Source of the DNA: Fredinandcohnia quinoae
GTDB lineage: Bacteria; Bacillota; Bacilli; Bacillales; Bacillaceae_L
Assembly: GCF_022427965.1 (NCBI RefSeq)
Contig: NZ_JAKTTI010000004.1
Coordinates: 62,001-126,000, forward strand
Direction of reading: 5' to 3'
DNA length: 64,000 nt
How positions within the stretch are numbered: the stretch's first letter is position 1; every line of letters starts with the position of its first letter. A program made the position numbers and the translations under genes. Below, one piece after another: positions 17,216 through 27,136 of this stretch. The notes below the pieces were generated by a model, which had not been told where the DNA came from, did not search any database, and saw nothing but the letters and a program-made list of their open reading frames with translations.

Positions 17216-18970
17216 ATGTTCAACCTCATCAAAAAATGGAATACATTACGCAACCAAATTTTGTTTATCTTCATAATCGTTATGATCATTGTTCTTTTAA
17301 TTGTTAGTCTTCTTACGCTAAGACAAGTTTCCTTTCTATTAAAAAATAATGCTGAAAAGCAAATTCAACAAGTTGCGATTGAGGCAAACGGTAGAATTGA
17401 ATCACTATATGAACAAGTTAACATGGCTTCAAAGCTTGTAATAACAGATGAAGAGGTTCAAAAGATATTAACGAATGTGTATGACGGGAATAAGGTAACC
17501 TTTAGCACACGTCAGAATTTAATGGGGCATATTAACAGAATAATGGGCAATACAGATGGTATCTTTTCCTTTCAGATCTACTCCGAAAATCAGCAGCGTG
17601 TTCTTCCACTAGATGAAGACTATTTAAAAAACCGGATCGATCGCAAATGGATTGATGAAGCAAATCGGGCCAAAGGTAGAATGGTTTGGATTGGCGATGA
17701 CCCCCATGATAAAAATAACTTTCTTGCCATTCGTGGTGTAAGTTTAATGGAACGGCAATTTAAGAATGGTGGTTATTTGTTAATTAGTATTAACCGTGAT
17801 CATTTTAATTTTGCTAATGAAAATTATGATAACGATCAATACTCTATTCTTTTAGATCAAGATCAAAAGCCAATTATTCAAAATTACAACGGTGATATTA
17901 CTAGTATTATTGAAAGCTATAATAGAAGTATCAAGCTAAATAAACGTGATTATATGGTAACCAAGCAATCTTCCAAAATCACTGGTTGGACAGTATTTAT
18001 ATTGACCCCTGTGAGCGAGTTGACTAAGGGGATTTCTGGGATTCGGACTGGGATTCTATTATCCGGAGTAGTTGGTGCCTTTATTTTTACGATATGCTCA
18101 ATTTTCCTTTCAACTATTATTACAAGACCGATTGTTCGATTAACGAAGACGATGCAACTCGCAAAAGAAGGCTCATTAACCTTGAATCCTAGTGTACCTT
18201 CTGTTAATGAAATTAATGAATTAAACAGCACATATAATCATCTAGTTAAAGAAACAAATCATCTCATTCAAATGGTATATCAAAAGGAGATTTTAAGAAG
18301 CCAAAGTGAACTGAAAGCCCTTCAATCACAAATTAATCCGCACTTTCTCTTCAATACTTTAGATGCACTTCATTGGTCTTTGGAGGAGAAAAATGAAGAA
18401 GAGTTGTCTGAGCTTGTTATTGCCATGTCTGATTTATTTCGTTATACAATTTCAATGGAAACCGAGAATGATTGGGTATACTTGAAGGACGAATTTAAGC
18501 ATATCAGCGACTATATGGAAATTATGAAGATGCGTTTTGGTGAACGATTACAATGGCATATCTCAATTCCACAAGAATATGAGTTTATTAAAATACCGAA
18601 ACTGACCATTCAACCTTTGGTGGAAAATGCGATTCTCCATGGAGCCGGAAACATCGTTGGAAACTGCCTCATACGTGTAGCGGTCGAACCTATTCAACGT
18701 GGATATCATAAATGGATTCGTATCTCCGTTCAGGATAATGGTTCTGGTATCGATCGTGAGAAACTTAAGTGGATTATTCAATCAATGAAAACAGGCGGTA
18801 CATCCTCTATGAACGGAAAAGGAATGGCCATTTCGAACGTCTACAAACGCTTAAAGTTATATTACAAGGGAATTTCACATACAGACCTATTGATTGAAAG
18901 CGAATTAAACAAAGGCACGCGGATTTCATTTGAACTACCGATTGATGGGGGAGATTATATTGTTTACTAA
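17216..18970 (+). CDS. Sensor histidine kinase (YesM/LytS-type)
   Basis: A membrane kinase of about 584 residues. It has an N-terminal span (about 12-38), an external sensor domain (about 40-275), a second span (about 280-302) and a HAMP linker (ITRPIVRLTKTMQ). A His_kinase domain follows with the phosphoacceptor histidine in QINPHFLFNTLDALHW, then an ATPase domain with LVENAILHG, DNGSGID and GKGMAISNV boxes. This is the YesM class that pairs with AraC-type regulators to control sugar ABC importers. Start ATG 17216 has GAAAGG upstream. The response regulator gene begins within its last codons. Confidence 0.92.
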   Translation: MFNLIKKWNTLRNQILFIFIIVMIIVLLIVSLLTLRQVSFLLKNNAEKQIQQVAIEANGRIESLYEQVNMASKLVITDEEVQKILTNVYDGNKVTFSTRQNLMGHINRIMGNTDGIFSFQIYSENQQRVLPLDEDYLKNRIDRKWIDEANRAKGRMVWIGDDPHDKNNFLAIRGVSLMERQFKNGGYLLISINRDHFNFANENYDNDQYSILLDQDQKPIIQNYNGDITSIIESYNRSIKLNKRDYMVTKQSSKITGWTVFILTPVSELTKGISGIRTGILLSGVVGAFIFTICSIFLSTIITRPIVRLTKTMQLAKEGSLTLNPSVPSVNEINELNSTYNHLVKETNHLIQMVYQKEILRSQSELKALQSQINPHFLFNTLDALHWSLEEKNEEELSELVIAMSDLFRYTISMETENDWVYLKDEFKHISDYMEIMKMRFGERLQWHISIPQEYEFIKIPKLTIQPLVENAILHGAGNIVGNCLIRVAVEPIQRGYHKWIRISVQDNGSGIDREKLKWIIQSMKTGGTSSMNGKGMAISNVYKRLKLYYKGISHTDLLIESELNKGTRISFELPIDGGDYIVY

Positions 18971-19745
18971 AAATATCGTAATCGTTGACGATGAACCGAG
19001 AACAAGGCAGGGCCTACAAAGAACATTGGAAAGTTGGAATAATGGTGAATTTATGATTCTTACTGCTGAGAGCAGTGAGGTGGTTATGCAGATCATCGAA
19101 GAAAGGAAGATTCATATTTTACTTTCTGATATCCGCATGCCAGGAATGACTGGTCTACAACTTTTAAAGAATATTAAAGCAAAAGGCATGTCCCCAGTAG
19201 TCATTATGATTTCGGCCTACACTGAGTTTGAGTATGCCCAGGAAGCGTTAAGACTGGGTGTCGTGAATTACCTTTTAAAGCCAATTGCCAAGAAGAAGCT
19301 AATTGAGGCGGTTGAGGAAGCTGTTAGGATATTAGAAAAGCAAGTCCGTGTTGGGATGATTGAAAAAGTAGTTGATGAGAAGATCATCTCAGCAAACACC
19401 AAGTTCGATTTAACTAAAGATACAATCCGCGGTGCCATTGCCTATATTGATCAACATCTAAAAAGTGAGTTAACCCTAAAAGAAGTAGCTGCTCATGTTC
19501 ATTTGAATCCAAGTTATTTTAGTGTACTGTTCAAAGAAGAAGTCAAGCTGACATTCAGTGAATATGTAACAAGAAGAAGAATTCAACGTTCGAAAGAACT
19601 AATGATTTCCACCAATCTTCCAATCAATGAAATCGCTGAGGAAGCAGGCTATAAAACATCCAAATATTTTATTAAATTATTCAAAGAAATCGAAGGAATA
19701 ACACCAAGTGCGTATCGAAAGACAAACAATGAAAGGGCTTTCTAA
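18960..19745 (+). CDS. Response regulator, AraC-type output (YesN-type)
   Basis: About 261 residues. The receiver domain (about 1-120) has an acidic VDDEPR pocket, phosphoacceptor aspartate in LLSDIRMPGM and the conserved lysine in LLKPI. The C-terminal AraC/XylS DNA-binding domain (about 160-258) has SYFSVLFKEE and SKYFIKLFKEIEGITPSAYR helices. TTG 18960 is the best start, as GGGGGAG at 18947-18953 fits it; longer in-frame starts overlap the kinase further. Together with the kinase it probably senses a sugar or sugar-bound receptor and activates the ABC genes that follow. Confidence 0.92.
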   Translation: MFTKNIVIVDDEPRTRQGLQRTLESWNNGEFMILTAESSEVVMQIIEERKIHILLSDIRMPGMTGLQLLKNIKAKGMSPVVIMISAYTEFEYAQEALRLGVVNYLLKPIAKKKLIEAVEEAVRILEKQVRVGMIEKVVDEKIISANTKFDLTKDTIRGAIAYIDQHLKSELTLKEVAAHVHLNPSYFSVLFKEEVKLTFSEYVTRRRIQRSKELMISTNLPINEIAEEAGYKTSKYFIKLFKEIEGITPSAYRKTNNERAF

Positions 19746-19853
19746 AAATAGTAGTATTTTTCCCAATCATAGTTACCTTTTTTGGTTATTCCCCCAGTGA
19801 TAGACTTTAAGTTGTAAGAAACAGTTAAACATACATTAAGGGGGTTTTAAGTA

Positions 19854-21161
19854 ATGAAAAAGAAAGCGTTTACTGCCGTATTGTCTTTAGCATTAATAAG
19901 CGGACTGGTTTTAGGAGGCTGTTCATCCTCTTCAGGTACTAAGGATGATTCGGGTAATTCAAGTGGTGACAAAACAGTTGTTAAAATGATGCATTTATGG
20001 CCTGAAGGAAGTTCCAATGCCCAGTATACAATAGTTGATAACATTATCAAAGCTTATGAAGATGAAAATCCAGATATCGATATTCAAACTGAAATTTTAG
20101 GTAATGAACAGTACAAAGAAAAAATAAAGGTATTATCTGCCTCAAATGAACTCCCAGACGTTGGAATTACTTGGGCAGCAGGTTATATGGAACCTTTCGT
20201 TGAAGGTAAAATGTTCACATCTTTAGATGACATTGTTAAAGAAGATCAATTTGTTGCAGGTACACTTGAAGCTTTCTCAGTTGAAGAATCAGCTTATGCC
20301 CTACCTCTTGAATTAAACATCACCCCGGTATATTACAACAAAGAAATCTTTGAAAAACACAACTTAGAGGCTCCAGAAACATATGATGAATTTTTAAAGG
20401 TTGTTGAAACACTTGTTGATAATGGTGTTACTCCAATTACGTTAGGAAACAAAGATCGCTGGACAGGATCTATGTGGTATATGTACCTTGCAGATCGTAT
20501 TGGCGGGCCAGAAGTATTAAATAATGCAATTAATCGTTCTGGAAGTTTTGAAGATCCAGCATTAGTTCAAGCTGCTGCAGAAATAGAGAAGCTTGTTAAT
20601 ATGGGGGCATTTGTCAAAGGCTTTAATGGTCTCTCAAATGATGAGGCAAAAGGTTACTTTATGAATGAACAAGCGGCTATGTACTTAATGGCTACATGGG
20701 AATTACCTAACTATACAACAAGCCCCGATGTTGCTCAAGAATTCAAAGACAAGGTTGGTTACTTCAAGTTCCCTACTTATGAAGGTGGAAAAGGTAATAT
20801 TGACAGCTATGTAGGTGGTCCTGGAGTTGGTTTATTCGTATCTGAACAATCAAAGGTAAAAGACGAAGCGAAAGCATTTGTTTCCTACTTAGTTGAAGAA
20901 TGGGGCAAGCATTCGGTTGTTGATGCAGGCGTTATCCCTGCTACCGTAGTTGATACATCCTCTGGTGATCTTGACCAAATGTATATCGACATTCTAAATG
21001 ACCTAGGAAATGCAACAAACCTTACACTATATGCGGATGTTCAAATGACAGCAGGCGTTGCTGATGTTCACTTAAATCAGATTCAAGCATTATTTGGAGG
21101 TCAGTCAACCCCTGAAGAATTTGCAAAATTGCAGGAAGAGGCTCTTGCTGCTGAGGAATAA
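19854..21161 (+). CDS. Sugar ABC transporter substrate-binding lipoprotein
   Basis: A 435-residue extracellular solute-binding protein of the carbohydrate (family 1) type, with signal peptide, lipobox (VLGGCS), a short Ser/Gly/Asp linker and a two-lobe binding fold (VKMMHLWPEG start, PLELNITPVYYNKEIF, GVTPITLGNKDRW). It follows the two-component pair and precedes two permeases. The substrate is probably a xylo-oligosaccharide or another pentose sugar, judging from xylA/xylB nearby (inference). A hairpin separates it from the permeases. Confidence 0.92.
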   Translation: MKKKAFTAVLSLALISGLVLGGCSSSSGTKDDSGNSSGDKTVVKMMHLWPEGSSNAQYTIVDNIIKAYEDENPDIDIQTEILGNEQYKEKIKVLSASNELPDVGITWAAGYMEPFVEGKMFTSLDDIVKEDQFVAGTLEAFSVEESAYALPLELNITPVYYNKEIFEKHNLEAPETYDEFLKVVETLVDNGVTPITLGNKDRWTGSMWYMYLADRIGGPEVLNNAINRSGSFEDPALVQAAAEIEKLVNMGAFVKGFNGLSNDEAKGYFMNEQAAMYLMATWELPNYTTSPDVAQEFKDKVGYFKFPTYEGGKGNIDSYVGGPGVGLFVSEQSKVKDEAKAFVSYLVEEWGKHSVVDAGVIPATVVDTSSGDLDQMYIDILNDLGNATNLTLYADVQMTAGVADVHLNQIQALFGGQSTPEEFAKLQEEALAAEE

Positions 21162-21172
21162 TAATTGCTTAG

Positions 21173-21206
21173 GAGGGCATATTGCAGAATAATATGCCCT
21201 CTTTTA
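21173..21206 (+). terminator. Intercistronic attenuator hairpin
   Basis: GAGGGCATATT/AATATGCCCTC stem with TTTT tail between the binding-protein gene and the first permease. Such hairpins let the binding protein be made in excess of the permeases by partial termination or 3'-end protection. Confidence 0.85.
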
Positions 21207-21233
21207 TATAAAATGGAAGGGGAATAAACCAGC

Positions 21234-22112
21234 ATGAGAAATGTGATGTCAAATAAGTTTGTTATCACCCTTTATACACTCCCTGCTTTACTTCTTATTC
21301 TAGTCCTTATCTATATTCCGATTGGGTTGTCAGGATATTACGGTCTCATGGATTGGGACGGAATTGGTCAGATGAGCTTCATCGGGTTAGAGAATTATAT
21401 CACCTTGATTCAAGATAAGATGTTCTGGACAAGCGCATGGCATTCTTTTATATTAGCTATTTTCTCTACAGCTAGCTTACTGCTTTACTTAGGGATTTCA
21501 CTCGTTTTGGCAAGTAAAATTAAGGGCTCTGATTTATTACGAAAGATTTATTTAATTCCAATGCTATTATCATCTGTTGCCATTGCCCAGCTTTGGATGA
21601 AAATTTTTGACCCAACGAACGGGATGGCTAACAAACTACTCGAATCCTTAGGGGTAGAAAATACACCTATTTGGTTAGCAGATCCATCCATTGCTCTTTA
21701 CGCCATTTTCATCCCTGTTATCTGGCAGTTTGCAGGGTTTTACATCCTTATTTATTATGCAGCATTAAAAAATGTACCAGATGAAATTATTGAAGCAGCT
21801 AAAATTGATGGTGCCAACCCATTACAAATTGCATTTAAAATTAAATTACCACTTATCTCAGGAGTATTTAAAGTAACCATCATGCTAGCAGTTGTAGGAT
21901 CATTGAAATATTTTGATTTGATCTATGTAATGACTGGCGGTGGACCAAACGGGGCAAGTGAGGTAATGGCTTCATATATGTACAAGGAAGCGTTTAAACT
22001 AAATAACTTTGGCTATGGTAGTGCGATCGGTTTTGGTCTTCTAGTTATTTGTCTTGTGATGACTTGGCTAACTTCGAAATTAACAAAATCTAATGATGAT
22101 GTTCAATATTAA
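21234..22112 (+). CDS. Sugar ABC transporter permease (MalF/UgpA-like)
   Basis: A 292-residue inner-membrane permease with six predicted spans and the EAA loop that docks the ATPase (IIEAAKIDGANPLQIAFKI). It is the first of two permeases in the importer. The usual shared MsmX-type ATPase is not encoded in the window, as is normal for Bacillus sugar importers that share one ATPase. Start ATG 21234 is preceded by GGAAGGGGA. Confidence 0.92.
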   Translation: MRNVMSNKFVITLYTLPALLLILVLIYIPIGLSGYYGLMDWDGIGQMSFIGLENYITLIQDKMFWTSAWHSFILAIFSTASLLLYLGISLVLASKIKGSDLLRKIYLIPMLLSSVAIAQLWMKIFDPTNGMANKLLESLGVENTPIWLADPSIALYAIFIPVIWQFAGFYILIYYAALKNVPDEIIEAAKIDGANPLQIAFKIKLPLISGVFKVTIMLAVVGSLKYFDLIYVMTGGGPNGASEVMASYMYKEAFKLNNFGYGSAIGFGLLVICLVMTWLTSKLTKSNDDVQY

Positions 22113-22126
22113 GGGGGAGTGACACA

Positions 22127-23020
22127 ATGAGTGAGGTTATCACACAGCAGACTTCAGTAAAACCAACCGTACCCAAAAACACGAAGAAAACTTACTTGAA
22201 CAAAATCGGATTTGGATTACTTTATCTAATTTTAGGATTATTTGCCATCATACAAATTTACCCATTAGTATGGCTTGTATTTTTCTCTTTGAAAACAAAT
22301 CAAGAAGTGTTTGGGATGTCTCCATTTGCTTTACCGCAAGATCCACAATGGGAAAACTACACAAAGGCATGGACTTCTGGAAATATTGGAATGTACTTCT
22401 TTAATAGTGTTTGGATTACACTATTATCAGTCCTACTGACAATCATTCTTGCTAGTTTCGTAACATTTGCTGTTACTCGGATGCATTGGAAATTAAGCGG
22501 TCTAGTTCTTGGATTATTTTTAGTAGCATATATGATTCCACTGCATTCTACTTTAATTCCTTTATTTAACATGTTTAACAATGTAAATTTAATTGATAAT
22601 CCTGCATCGATTGTCTTGTCATATACAGCCTTTAACTTACCGTTAACGATTATGATTTTACTAGGTTTTTATAAAACATTTCCACGTGAAATTGAAGAAG
22701 CAGCTGTAATGGACGGATGCTCGGTTCACCGAATCTTTTTCCAAATCACGCTGCCAATGACTGTTCCTGTACTATCAACTACAGCTATTATTAACATGAT
22801 CTACAACTGGAATGAATTTGTATTTGTGAACACATTCATCAGCTCTGACAGTTGGAAAACCTTGACTGTTGGGATTAATAACTTCGTAGGTCAATATTTA
22901 ACAGATTGGGGTGCTATTGGTGCCACTCTCGTAATAAGTATTGTTCCAATTTTGATCGCCTTCTTATTCTTAAGTGATAAGATTGTCGAGGGAATGGCAG
23001 CAGGTTCTGTCAAAGGTTGA
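22127..23020 (+). CDS. Sugar ABC transporter permease (MalG/UgpE-like)
   Basis: A 297-residue permease with a ~25-residue cytoplasmic tail, six spans and an EAA loop (IEEAAVMDGCSVHRIFFQI). It is 14 nt after the first permease with AAGGGGGAG between them, so they form one operon. It heterodimerises with the upstream permease to form the channel. Confidence 0.92.
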   Translation: MSEVITQQTSVKPTVPKNTKKTYLNKIGFGLLYLILGLFAIIQIYPLVWLVFFSLKTNQEVFGMSPFALPQDPQWENYTKAWTSGNIGMYFFNSVWITLLSVLLTIILASFVTFAVTRMHWKLSGLVLGLFLVAYMIPLHSTLIPLFNMFNNVNLIDNPASIVLSYTAFNLPLTIMILLGFYKTFPREIEEAAVMDGCSVHRIFFQITLPMTVPVLSTTAIINMIYNWNEFVFVNTFISSDSWKTLTVGINNFVGQYLTDWGAIGATLVISIVPILIAFLFLSDKIVEGMAAGSVKG

Positions 23021-23032
23021 TTACCAAAGAAC

Positions 23033-23155
23033 AAAAGCGCAAGCGCCTTGTCCAGGCCCGACAAGCAAATGTTCTGATGCAAAAAAGTCGCTCTTTGACT
23101 TTTCTTGCATCAGGTTATTTGACCTCGAGGGCCTAGGCGCTGGAGCTGAACGTAG
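23033..23155. repeat. Bacillus-type intergenic hairpin repeat
   Basis: A ~120-bp element framed by AGCGCAAGCGCCTTG at the left and GGCGCTGGAGCTGAACG at the right, the edge sequences of a common Bacillaceae intergenic repeat. Inside it, CTGATGCAA...GACTT pairs with AAGTC...TTGCATCAG around a short loop. Probably a miniature repeat forming an RNA or DNA hairpin at the end of the ABC operon. Confidence 0.75.
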
Positions 23156-23210
23156 ATAAACTTTATTAAAAGATATCCACATGTTTAAATTTTATAATTT
23201 CCTGGTAAAC

Positions 23211-23239
23211 AAAAAAAGGACAATCCGTCCTTTTTTTTG
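23211..23239. terminator. Bidirectional terminator
   Basis: AAAAAAAGGAC/GTCCTTTTTTTT stem between the convergent ABC operon and the DUF624 gene; T-tailed both ways. Confidence 0.85.
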
Positions 23240-23242
23240 TTT

Positions 23243-23890
23243 CTATTTATCCTTCATTTCGTTTATTATGCTATTTTGCTTCTGTCTTTTGTCAATTTTA
23301 TTAAAAGCTAGAAAGCCTGTAGCCATAATTATAGCTGCCGACAAACTGCCACCGAAGAAAAAACCTAAACCCGGAATGAATTTAACTACAAAGAACATAG
23401 CAGCGAGACCACTAATCATGACGAGGTTTTCAATCGGGTGAATAAGCATCATGAAAAAGGAATTCTTAATCATTTGAAATAGCTTTAATTCATAATGAAC
23501 ATAAACTGGAAACAAGTAGAATATCGTCATCACTGCGGCAAGCATAAACAAATACAGTGGGATATGAATGACACTTATAAAACTATTTCCAGAATTCCTC
23601 ATGAAGGCTAAATCAAGTACAATAAGCCCCCCTACAACTATTACTAGTAAACCTAATCCATTTCCTCGAATAAACTCCGATTTATAGGTACTCCAGAAGG
23701 TCTGAAAAATAGGAATATCCGTTTCGCTCCTAATCCATTTCCGAATAACCGCGAACATCGAAATCGTTGCAGGAAAAAAACCTAAAACGACCAGACCTAA
23801 TAATGAGAACCCAATCCATAATAAATTTACATAAGCGAATTTTGCAATCCATTCAGTAGCAGAATAAATCCGATTTACCGTCTTGTTCAT
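23243..23890 (-). CDS. YesL-like membrane protein (DUF624)
   Basis: A 215-residue protein with about four or five membrane spans, starting with the family's MNKTVNRIYSATEWIAKFAYVN-type segment. DUF624/YesL proteins accompany YesM/YesN two-component systems and sugar ABC importers in Bacillus; their molecular role is unknown. Here it is the last gene of the xylA-xylB run on the minus strand, convergent with the YesMN-type importer cluster, so the YesL-M-N set is present but split across strands. Confidence 0.88.
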   Translation of the reverse strand: MNKTVNRIYSATEWIAKFAYVNLLWIGFSLLGLVVLGFFPATISMFAVIRKWIRSETDIPIFQTFWSTYKSEFIRGNGLGLLVIVVGGLIVLDLAFMRNSGNSFISVIHIPLYLFMLAAVMTIFYLFPVYVHYELKLFQMIKNSFFMMLIHPIENLVMISGLAAMFFVVKFIPGLGFFFGGSLSAAIIMATGFLAFNKIDKRQKQNSIINEMKDK

Positions 23891-23944
23891 CTAACCCCTC
23901 CCAAAAGAAAACGATAAAGTGTTAGGGCTTTCTTTACGATGAAA

Positions 23945-25444
23945 TTACCTTCTAAATTTTATTAACTGATCATTTAGCATCTTTGTTTGTGTGTAAACCT
24001 GTTGGTAAATCGTAAAGATATTCTTATAGGTTTCCACATTTTTCGGTATCGGATGATAGGTTTTAGAAGTTTGAATGAATACATCCGCACATTCCTTCAA
24101 AGAGGTAAACCAGTCGCAGCCATATGCAGCTAATATTGCTGCACCCATGCCCGGACCTTGCTCACTTGTAAGCCTTTCAATCTTTGCATTGAATATATCC
24201 GCTTGCATCTGCAGCCATGTTTCGTTTTTTGCGCCACCACCGATGGAAACGATTGAATCGATTGTTTTCCCACTATTTCTAAAAATCTCAATTGATTCAT
24301 TTAAAGAAAACGTAATCCCTTCAAGGACAGCACGAACAAAATGCTTCCTCTCATGCGCGGCATCTATACCAATAAAGCTTCCACGTATATTTGAATCAGC
24401 ATGTGGAGTCCTCTCCCCCACTATGTACGGAGTAAATAGCAGCCCATTACTCCCCACTGGAACCTCATCTATGTCTTCTAATAATTGCTCGAAAGCATCC
24501 AGTTTGGCAAACGTTTCTTTAAACCAACTTAAACTATAGCCTGCAGCCAGGGTCACCCCCATCGTATAATAAGCATTTTCTTCACCGTGATTAAAATAAT
24601 GAACCTTACCTTCAAAATCTAGGTCATTCCTTTCTTCATAGGAAAGAACAACACCCGAGGTTCCGATACTGCATAAGGTTTTGCCTTCCGATAATATCCC
24701 AGAACCGATAGCACCGCATGCATTATCCGCTCCACCCGCGAAAACCTTTATCGTTTCTGACAATCCCGTTGTCTGTGCAAATTCAGCTGTTATATTCCCT
24801 ACAAACATGTGAGATTCTACTAATGGTGGGCAAAACTCTGGCGAAAGATCGAATAGATTTAATATTTCATGACTCCATCCCCGCTTAGCCACATTTAATA
24901 AAAGAGTGCCCGCAGCATCTGAGTAGTCCATATGGATATTACCAGTCATTCGGTACCGTAAATAATCCTTCGGTAGCATGAAAACACTTGATCGAGCAAA
25001 AATTTCAGGCTCATGCTCTTTTACCCAGAGAATCTTTGGTAAAGTAAAGCCTTCCAATGCAGGGTTCTTTGTGATCTCTAATAGCCGCTGTTTGCCGACA
25101 ACTTCATAGATTTCTTCACATTGTTTCGTTGTTCTTGTGTCATTCCACAATATAGCATTTCTTAGTACTTGTTTGTCCTGATCAACTAAAACGAGGCCAT
25201 GCATCTGACCTGAAAAGCTGATACCTTCAATATTATTCACATCTCCATCAAATTCCTCAACCAATTCAACAAGACCAAGAGTGGTTTTTTCAATCCAATC
25301 CTCTGGGTTTTGTTCGCTATAGCCAGACTTTTCACTAATAAGGGAATAGGATTTAGAAACTTCCTTACATACTTCTCCATTTTGATTAACAAGTAGTATT
25401 TTTACCGCGCTAGTACCTAGATCAACACCAATTACGTACTTCAT
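23945..25444 (-). CDS. xylB: Xylulokinase
   Basis: A FGGY-family kinase of about 499 residues that phosphorylates D-xylulose to xylulose 5-phosphate. The N-terminal ATP-binding phosphate motif (GVDLGTSAVK), the substrate loop GQMHGLV, the TLCSIGTSGV segment, GERTPHAD and the C-terminal GGGAKN motif are present. Length is normal for XylB. ATG 25444 (MKYVIGVD) matches the family's usual start; an in-frame ATG three codons upstream (25453) is also possible with AAAGGGA ahead of it. It follows xylA by ~80 bp in the same direction, forming the xylAB operon. Confidence 0.95.
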   Translation of the reverse strand: MKYVIGVDLGTSAVKILLVNQNGEVCKEVSKSYSLISEKSGYSEQNPEDWIEKTTLGLVELVEEFDGDVNNIEGISFSGQMHGLVLVDQDKQVLRNAILWNDTRTTKQCEEIYEVVGKQRLLEITKNPALEGFTLPKILWVKEHEPEIFARSSVFMLPKDYLRYRMTGNIHMDYSDAAGTLLLNVAKRGWSHEILNLFDLSPEFCPPLVESHMFVGNITAEFAQTTGLSETIKVFAGGADNACGAIGSGILSEGKTLCSIGTSGVVLSYEERNDLDFEGKVHYFNHGEENAYYTMGVTLAAGYSLSWFKETFAKLDAFEQLLEDIDEVPVGSNGLLFTPYIVGERTPHADSNIRGSFIGIDAAHERKHFVRAVLEGITFSLNESIEIFRNSGKTIDSIVSIGGGAKNETWLQMQADIFNAKIERLTSEQGPGMGAAILAAYGCDWFTSLKECADVFIQTSKTYHPIPKNVETYKNIFTIYQQVYTQTKMLNDQLIKFRR

Positions 25445-25525
25445 CCGTATCATCCATCCCTTTCGACGAAAACATGCTGGAGTAAAATACCGCCAGCACA
25501 TTTACATTCTATTCAATTTAAATGA

Positions 25526-26857
25526 TTACACCGTTACACTTGAAAGCGTTTCTACTAAGTATTGGTTGATTATAGCTTTTAAGCGTTCTGTTCTTCCTGA
25601 TTGGTTCTTAATTTCTGTTAACCCTAGGGCGTATTCTTCAAGCTTACGGAAGTTCGTCTTACCTTCTACAATATCCAAACCAATTCCTTTTGTATAGCTG
25701 CTATAGCGTTCGTCAATGAAGCTATCAAGCACTTTATCTTCAATTAATCGATTTGCAACCTTTAGACCGATAGCAAATGCATCCATCCCTGCAATATGTG
25801 CATGGAAAAGATCCTCTGCCTCAAATGATCCTCTTCTGACTTTTGCATCAAAATTGAGACCACCCTTACCTAAACCACCATTTTTTAAAATTTCATACAT
25901 GGCTAATGTATTCGAATATAAATCAGTTGGAAATTCATCTGTATCCCATCCAAGTAGTGTATCTCCTTGGTTCGCATCAACAGAACCAAGCATTCCATGA
26001 ATACGTGCTGTTCTTAACTCATGCTCGAAAGTATGGCCAGCAAGCGTAGCATGGTTTGCTTCAATATTAAATTTGAAGTAGTCAGTTAGATCGTATTTTT
26101 GCAAGAATGCTAGGCCAGTAGCCACATCGAAATCATATTGATGTTTCGTAGGCTCTTTTGGTTTAGGTTCAATTAGGAATGGTACACTCAATCCGATTTC
26201 TTTTGCATAATCTACTGCCATATGGAAGAAACGCGCTAAGTTGTCCTGCTCGAGCTTCATATTAGTGTTAAGTAGGGTCTCATACCCCTCACGTCCACCC
26301 CAGAATACATAGTTTTCTGCACCAAGTTCTTTCGCTACTTCTAAAGCCTTTTTTACCTTTGCTGCAGAATATGCAAATACATCTGCATTTGGAGAAGTTG
26401 CTGCACCGTGTGTATATCTTGGATTCGTAAACATATTTGCAGTATTCCAAAGTAATTTTGTTTTACAAGTTTGCATGTATTCTTTTATCATCATAATGAT
26501 AACATCCTGATTTTCATTCGTTTCTTTTAATGTGCTTCCTTCTGGAGCAATATCAACATCATGGAATGCGAAGAAAGGTACATTTAATTTTTCAAAAAGT
26601 TCAAATGCTGCTTCAACACGCGCTTTTGCTAGATCTAAACCCTTTAAGTGATTCCATGGACGGATGGCAGTCCCTACACCAAATGGATCTGTACCATCAG
26701 CAGTGAATGTATGCCAATAAGCTACAGAAAAGCGAAGAATTTCTTCCATCGTTTTTCCATTCACTATTTCCTCTGGATTATAATATTTAAAAGCAAAAGG
26801 ATTTGTTGATCTAGGTCCTTCAAATTGAATGTTAGTAACAGTTTCGAAATAAGCCAT
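25526..26857 (-). CDS. xylA: Xylose isomerase
   Basis: A 443-residue class II xylose isomerase converting D-xylose to D-xylulose. Active-site segments are [10 protein letters not shown] (catalytic histidine and aspartate), [31 protein letters not shown] (metal ligand glutamate), [15 protein letters not shown] and [10 protein letters not shown]. Start ATG 26857 has TAGGAGGAG upstream. It is first in the xylA-xylB-DUF624 run and divergent from xylR. A cre-like site lies 43 bp before its start, consistent with glucose repression through CcpA. Confidence 0.97.
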   Translation of the reverse strand: MAYFETVTNIQFEGPRSTNPFAFKYYNPEEIVNGKTMEEILRFSVAYWHTFTADGTDPFGVGTAIRPWNHLKGLDLAKARVEAAFELFEKLNVPFFAFHDVDIAPEGSTLKETNENQDVIIMMIKEYMQTCKTKLLWNTANMFTNPRYTHGAATSPNADVFAYSAAKVKKALEVAKELGAENYVFWGGREGYETLLNTNMKLEQDNLARFFHMAVDYAKEIGLSVPFLIEPKPKEPTKHQYDFDVATGLAFLQKYDLTDYFKFNIEANHATLAGHTFEHELRTARIHGMLGSVDANQGDTLLGWDTDEFPTDLYSNTLAMYEILKNGGLGKGGLNFDAKVRRGSFEAEDLFHAHIAGMDAFAIGLKVANRLIEDKVLDSFIDERYSSYTKGIGLDIVEGKTNFRKLEEYALGLTEIKNQSGRTERLKAIINQYLVETLSSVTV

Positions 26858-26899
26858 GTGGTTACTCCTCCTAATAGATTTATATTTTCACATTAATCT

Positions 26900-26913
26900 T
26901 GTAATTGCTTACA
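26900..26913. promoter_or_regulatory. cre-like CcpA site upstream of xylA
   Basis: TGTAATTGCTTACA matches the catabolite-responsive element consensus TGWAANCGNTNWCA at all fixed positions but one (T for the central C). It is placed 43-56 bp upstream of the xylA start. The rest of the 279-bp xylA/xylR gap shows only a half match to the xyl operator (CAACCAACTAA near 27020). Confidence 0.55.
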
Positions 26914-27136
26914 TTAATTAAGTAAAGTATAGCACCGCTCTTCTACTTTGTCTATCGGATGGACTAAGATTATATAAATATTTTTCATGGTTATTTAAAA
27001 TCGTCTATTTTAATTTAACAACCAACTAACATGAGCAAATTGCAGTCATTATAATACCTCATTTATAAGTTTGTATATTTGATAAATAAAGTTTGTGATA
27101 AAATTACATTACTATCGAATAAGGAGTTTTTACAAA

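Noticed and set aside
25529-25548. cre site at the end of xylA (TTGAAAGCGTTTCTAC)
   Set aside because: Two mismatches in fixed positions and located at the coding 3' end.
27000-27136. Full XylR operator between xylA and xylR
   Set aside because: Only one good half (CAACCAACTAA) is visible; the second arm is too divergent to call.
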